Of a stretch of 28,006 nt of DNA, positions 25,329-28,006 are shown piece by piece. Position 1 is the first letter of the stretch; the number at the start of each line of letters is the position of its first letter. Source of the DNA: JAYXXU01 sp049301135 (lineage in GTDB: Bacteria; Pseudomonadota; Gammaproteobacteria; Pseudomonadales; Moraxellaceae). A program made the position numbers and the translations under genes. The notes beneath the pieces were generated by a model. It was given only the letters and a program-made list of their open reading frames with translations. It was not told where the DNA came from and ran no database searches. Where the stretch lies: assembly GCA_049301135.1 (NCBI GenBank), contig JBAQKP010000282.1, forward strand, positions 1 to 28,006, written 5' to 3'.

Positions 25329-25361
25329 CGTACTTTAAATTCCGTTTTCTACGCCGACCCC
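25324..25361 (-). repeat. 38-bp Tn3/Tn21-type terminal inverted repeat (right end of a transposon)
   Basis: Read on the minus strand it begins GGGGTCGGCGTAGAAAACGG and ends CGCTAAG. It agrees with my recollection of the Tn21 38-bp repeat in 32 of 38 positions. The GGGG end faces right, so the transposon body lies to the left and would include the resolvase and perhaps the metal operons. No facing left-hand repeat was found in the window. Confidence 0.85.
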
Positions 25362-25509
25362 ATTTTGGCTGGCAATGCTAATTTCAGTGGGGGTAACACT
25401 AATGATTTTTTTAGGGTTTGCAAAGGTTGTTGCTATGTTTGGTATTGAGTTGGTCTGATTGGTTTCAGGTTGTCGGCGTTTTTAGATGAGATTGAACGTT
25501 GTGCGGTAA

Positions 25510-25539
25510 ACTGGCGACAACACATTGTCTGTCGCCAGT
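25510..25539. terminator. Hairpin at the end of the hupE module
   Basis: ACTGGCGACA pairs perfectly with TGTCGCCAGT (10 bp) around a ten-base loop. It lies just after the stop of the minus-strand anchor-protein gene, and a short T-stretch (TTTACC) follows in that direction. It probably ends the minus-strand operon. Confidence 0.6.
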
Positions 25540-25553
25540 CACGCTAGGCGAGT

Positions 25554-26174
25554 TTAAAATACCCGCTCAATCTTCTCATAAGCACCTTTGGTGGTCAGTG
25601 TCACTGTGACGGCCTGTTTGCCGCGATTGCGCCAAAACCAACCATGTTTGCCATCAAACGCCGCCGTCAGTTGCCCCGCATCTTCGGTCTGATTTACCCC
25701 TTTGCCATAACCGTGATAAAAATCCTTCGGGGCATTGACGATATCACCGTGCGTGTCAAAATTTAACCCGCCGCCTTCTGTTACCCAACGGTACTGCACC
25801 ACCGTGGCTTTGGGCATGCTGAGCTTAATTTCAGTCGCTTGATTCGGTTCAAGTGTCACGCGCATTTCATGCTGTTGCAGACTAAGCGGTGTATTTGCTG
25901 CACTGGTGGAGATCGCTGTAGGTTGCTCAAGGGGTGCGGCTATCACGCTGGCAGTTGCCTCTGCATCTGCTTCTTGATGCAACTGTTGCTTGATCTCGCC
26001 CATTTTTTTGAGGCCAATCGCCTGACCAATACCCGTCGGATCAATCCCATATTCGGCTGGCAGAATACAGGTGATCAGTAGGGTGGCTGCAACGGCTGCT
26101 GCAAGCGCAGTGGATTTGAGCAGTTGTTTGGTTGAAGGTAAATCTGCACGGTTTGGAAGATCGGTGTTGTGCAT
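25554..26174 (-). CDS. Single-span membrane-anchor protein downstream of HupE
   Basis: This is a 206-residue protein with a short cytoplasmic N-terminus, one membrane span (about residues 21-42, STALAAAVAATLLITCILP) and a periplasmic part. The C-terminal beta-rich region has YRWVTEGGGLNFDTHGD and KHGWFWRNRGKQAVTVTL. Proteins of this kind are annotated as transmembrane anchor proteins and commonly follow HupE/UreJ genes; no biochemical role is known to me. ATG 26174 starts 16 bases after the hupE stop with GGAG upstream; a TTG at 26189 is an alternative. The conserved Trp/Gly-rich end may bind the partner membrane protein (inference). Confidence 0.75.
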   Translation of the reverse strand: MHNTDLPNRADLPSTKQLLKSTALAAAVAATLLITCILPAEYGIDPTGIGQAIGLKKMGEIKQQLHQEADAEATASVIAAPLEQPTAISTSAANTPLSLQQHEMRVTLEPNQATEIKLSMPKATVVQYRWVTEGGGLNFDTHGDIVNAPKDFYHGYGKGVNQTEDAGQLTAAFDGKHGWFWRNRGKQAVTVTLTTKGAYEKIERVF

Positions 26175-26189
26175 GCCTTTAAGCTCCAA

Positions 26190-26921
26190 TTATTGACTAA
26201 AATAACCAGTAAGCTGATAGCCTACCAATAAGAAACCCGCAATCATCAGCACTACGTTAGCAGTATAGGCTTGCCTAAAAAACGCTGGACTTTTGCGCCA
26301 AAATCCCATGATGATCAAGATCGCAGCGAGGGCAAGTAGTTGTCCGATTTCCACCCCAACATTAAATGCAATCAGATTGGCGAGTAAGCCATCTTCTGGT
26401 AGTTCAAGCTCTTGAATCTTGGCGGCCAGACCAAAGCCATGAAACAACCCAAAAATCAGCGTTGCCAGCTTAGTATTGGGTTGCACACCGAACCAGCGTT
26501 GATACGCCCCCATGTTGTCCAGTGCCTTGTAAATCACCGAAAAACCAATAATTGCATCAATCAAATAGGCGTTAATGCCAATACCGGCATACACGCCATA
26601 CAGCATCGTGATCGAGTGACCCAGCGCAAACAAACTCACATAAACTGCGATGTGCTTCATTTTGTACAGAAAAAATATCACGCCGAACAGAAACAATAAG
26701 TGATCGTAGCCGGTCACCATGTGTTTTGCGCCCAGATAAGTAAACGGGATCAGATGAACGCCCGCGACTTCTTGGATATAGCCCTTGTCACCATCCGCCA
26801 CACCGTGCGCCAGCGCGACACCAGATACAGCAAGGCACAGCAACATCAGGAGCCACGCCCACAAAGATCGGGTGTGATTTGAGATTCTTGTTCGCAGACG
26901 CGAATAAACAGTCAGCAGCAT
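26190..26921 (-). CDS. HupE/UreJ-type membrane protein
   Basis: This is a 243-residue polytopic inner-membrane protein of the HupE/UreJ family (the group including Ni/Co permeases, PF13795-like). A signal-like first segment ends at ALAHG, followed by about six spans. Candidate metal ligands are His67, Asp73 and His74 in KHMVTGYDHLLFLFG, His102 in LGHSIT, His161 in FGLFHGFGLAAK, and Glu191 in NVGVEIGQL. It lies between a small His-rich exported protein and the anchor protein. Metal transport is likely; whether it imports or exports and which metal cannot be told from sequence. GGAG precedes the ATG and could be hidden in a stem. Confidence 0.82.
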   Translation of the reverse strand: MLLTVYSRLRTRISNHTRSLWAWLLMLLCLAVSGVALAHGVADGDKGYIQEVAGVHLIPFTYLGAKHMVTGYDHLLFLFGVIFFLYKMKHIAVYVSLFALGHSITMLYGVYAGIGINAYLIDAIIGFSVIYKALDNMGAYQRWFGVQPNTKLATLIFGLFHGFGLAAKIQELELPEDGLLANLIAFNVGVEIGQLLALAAILIIMGFWRKSPAFFRQAYTANVVLMIAGFLLVGYQLTGYFSQ

Positions 26922-26927
26922 AAAATG

Positions 26928-26977
26928 CTCCAGTCATTAAGTCATAAAAAGATTGATTTATAAGGATTAAACTGGAG
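26928..26977 (-). promoter_or_regulatory. Stem that would sequester the hupE ribosome-binding site
   Basis: On the minus strand, CTCCAGT (26977-26971, last codons of the upstream His-rich gene) is complementary to ACTGGAG (26934-26928), which contains the hupE Shine-Dalgarno GGAG. The loop is 36 nt and AU-rich. A ribosome reaching the leader stop would open the stem, giving translational coupling. Complementarity is observed; function is inferred. Confidence 0.4.
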
Positions 26978-27323
26978 TGTTTTTGGGTGGTTTATAAATT
27001 TTATGGGTGAGTAAACTCGGCAGGAAATCGGTGTAACCAGTCAAGCGTTGCTCTGTACGCAGCAGCGACTGCAAGCAAAAAGCCTTGTTTGATAACGCCA
27101 AAGCATGCTGATGGTCATGTGAGTGAAAATCAGTAGATTGCTCCACATTTATGTCGGGTGCTTGATCCACCCAAGATGCGTGCGCGTGCGGATGATCGAC
27201 GTGAAAGGCTGCGTGCCCAGCCGAGGGCAAGCTCACATGTAGCACCAACAAAATCGTCAGGAGCCAGTTTATCCACCGGATAGGGTGTACTGGCTTAATG
27301 ATATTCGTTGTGTACAGAACCAT
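26967..27323 (-). CDS. Small His-rich exported protein heading the hupE module
   Basis: I do not recognise a named family with certainty. The product (118 residues from ATG 27323) has a hydrophobic signal region (WLLTILLVLHVSLPSAGHA). A His cluster follows (FHVDHPHAHASW and DFHSHDHQHALAL), and the protein ends in a proline-containing tail, HKIYKPPKNTPV. It resembles the CzcI-like and cus leader proteins in size, export signal, ligand richness and tail. A TTG at 27353 would add ten residues; neither start has a clear ribosome-binding site. It probably binds zinc, nickel or cobalt in the periplasm (inference). Confidence 0.65.
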   Translation of the reverse strand: MVLYTTNIIKPVHPIRWINWLLTILLVLHVSLPSAGHAAFHVDHPHAHASWVDQAPDINVEQSTDFHSHDHQHALALSNKAFCLQSLLRTEQRLTGYTDFLPSLLTHKIYKPPKNTPV

Positions 27324-27404
27324 GAACGAGGACGACTGTGAAATATATACCAATAAAACTTTATCATAATTTCAGTATAAGCTCTCAGATTTAGTGACAT
27401 GCTT

Positions 27405-27442
27405 CTTGAAAATTCGCTGACATGCACTCTGACAAATGACAG
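27405..27442 (+). repeat. Right copy of the 38-nt direct repeat
   Basis: This copy is 35/38 identical to 24549-24586 and in the same orientation, 2856 bp apart. It contains the last part of the upstream region and the first codons of the third resolvase, so it is likely the outermost subsite of its res site plus the gene start. Confidence 0.75.
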
Positions 27443-28006
27443 TATTTGCCCACTGTCGCGTCTCGACCGCCGACCAAGAGACCCAAAACCAAGTGATAGA
27501 AATCCAAAATGCCGGATTTGCAATTCATGCCCGTCGCATCATCGAGGAACGGGTTAGTGGATCCGTCGCCACCAAAGAGCGTAAAGGATTTTGTAAGCTG
27601 ATCGATCGACTAGAGCCAGATGACGTACTGGTGGTGACCAAACTGGATCGCCTTGGCCGTAATGCGATGGATGTACGGGCAACAGTGGAACAGCTCGACA
27701 AACTCGGCGTACGTGTCCATTGCTTGGCGTTAGGTGGTGTCGATCTGACCAGTTCAGCAGGCAAGATGACCATGCAGGTGATTGCGGCCGTCGCAGAGTT
27801 TGAGCGGGATTTGCTAATTGAGCGTACCCAAGCAGGGCTGGAGCGGGCAAGAAAAGAGGGTAAGCGTTTTGGGCGACCACCGTCACTGAGCGAAGAGCAA
27901 CAAATTGAGGTCAACGCACGACTGACCGCAGGGGAGAGTGTGTCAGCACTGGCACGGGCATTCAGGGGTCAGTTCACGAAACGGAAATTAAAGCACGCTA
28001 AGCCTC
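27436..28006 (+). CDS. Third serine resolvase, 3' end replaced by a transposon end
   Basis: The frame opens at ATG 27436 and has no stop before the window ends. MTVFAHCRVSTADQETQNQV carries Arg8 and nucleophile Ser10. VTKLDRLGRNAMDV, MTMQVIAAVAEFERDLLIER and GKRFGRPPSLSEEQ follow the standard resolvase order, and the helix-turn-helix begins at ESVSALARAF. At 27965 the reading frame enters a 38-bp Tn3-family inverted repeat, so the last helix is replaced by transposon-derived residues (GQFTKRKLKHAKP). The catalytic domain is whole, but DNA binding is probably lost. It has no recognisable ribosome-binding site in the short upstream repeat. Confidence 0.85.
   Translation, partial: MTVFAHCRVSTADQETQNQVIEIQNAGFAIHARRIIEERVSGSVATKERKGFCKLIDRLEPDDVLVVTKLDRLGRNAMDVRATVEQLDKLGVRVHCLALGGVDLTSSAGKMTMQVIAAVAEFERDLLIERTQAGLERARKEGKRFGRPPSLSEEQQIEVNARLTAGESVSALARAFRGQFTKRKLKHAKP
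27965..28002 (+). repeat. 38-bp Tn3/Tn21-type terminal inverted repeat (left end of a transposon)
   Basis: It begins GGGGTCAGTTCACGAAACGG and ends CGCTAAG, agreeing with my recollection of the Tn21 repeat in 32 of 38 positions. The GGGG end faces left, so a further Tn3-family transposon extends beyond the window. Its insertion cut the third resolvase gene near its 3' end. Confidence 0.85.

Noticed and set aside
27525..27914. Antisense frames opposite the third resolvase
   Set aside because: The plus strand encodes an obvious resolvase that simply has no stop before the window ends.
1..28006. XerC/XerD pdif sites, CRISPR arrays, tRNA or rRNA genes
   Set aside because: I looked for pdif-like half-sites, regularly spaced repeats and RNA gene hallmarks by eye and found none convincing; a subtle pdif could still be missed.

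Overview
The window looks like accessory, probably plasmid-borne, DNA from a gammaproteobacterium. An Acinetobacter or other Moraxellaceae host is the best guess, based on gene style and content; this is inference, not something a marker gene proves. No housekeeping gene, rRNA or tRNA is visible. Almost everything is either metal resistance or mobile-element debris.

Layout. (1) 1-636 is AT-rich DNA with three iteron-like repeats (441-538) and a well-formed gene start at 613 that is cut off after eight codons. (2) 637-1893 is a complete IS3-family insertion sequence with matching ends but a stop codon in orfA. (3) 1894-2855 holds a resolution-site-like stretch and a serine resolvase. (4) 2998-10034 is a czc-type zinc/cadmium/cobalt export operon: a small His-rich CzcI-like protein, CzcC, CzcB and CzcA, then a terminator-like hairpin and a short cation diffusion facilitator. 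(5) 10315-15004 (minus strand) is a periplasmic copper operon. In transcription order it encodes a TolC-like outer-membrane lipoprotein, a Met-rich secreted protein, a Tat-exported multicopper oxidase, a membrane-anchored cytochrome c and a CopG-like DUF411 lipoprotein. (6) 15201-17253 is the divergent copR/cusR-copS/cusS two-component system; a perfect CusR/CopR-type box lies at 15121-15136 between the two units. (7) 17374-24452 is a cus-type Cu(I)/Ag(I) export operon: small Met/Cys/His-rich protein, CusC, CusB carrying a fused CusF domain, CusA and a separate CusF-like lipoprotein. (8) 24549-25361 holds a res-like region, a second serine resolvase and a Tn3/Tn21-type 38-bp terminal inverted repeat. 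(9) 25554-27323 (minus) is a three-gene module: small His-rich protein, HupE/UreJ-type membrane protein and a membrane-anchor protein. (10) 27436-28006 is a third serine resolvase whose 3' end is replaced by another 38-bp Tn3-family inverted repeat at 27965-28002, so another transposon begins at the right edge.

How it works together. The czc genes would export divalent cations across both membranes. The cus genes would export Cu(I)/Ag(I), the multicopper oxidase would oxidise periplasmic Cu(I), and the Met/Cys/His-rich small proteins, CopG-like and CusF-like proteins would bind or hand over metal. CopRS probably senses periplasmic copper and drives at least the divergent oxidase operon.

The most interesting structure not explained by standard annotation is a repeated design. 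Three transport operons each open with a small secreted metal-ligand-rich protein. In two of them (czcC and hupE) the ribosome-binding site of the next gene can pair with sequence just at or after the end of that leader gene, which suggests translational coupling. The second is a 38-nt direct repeat (35/38 identical) of a resolvase 5' end flanking the second resolvase plus the hupE module.
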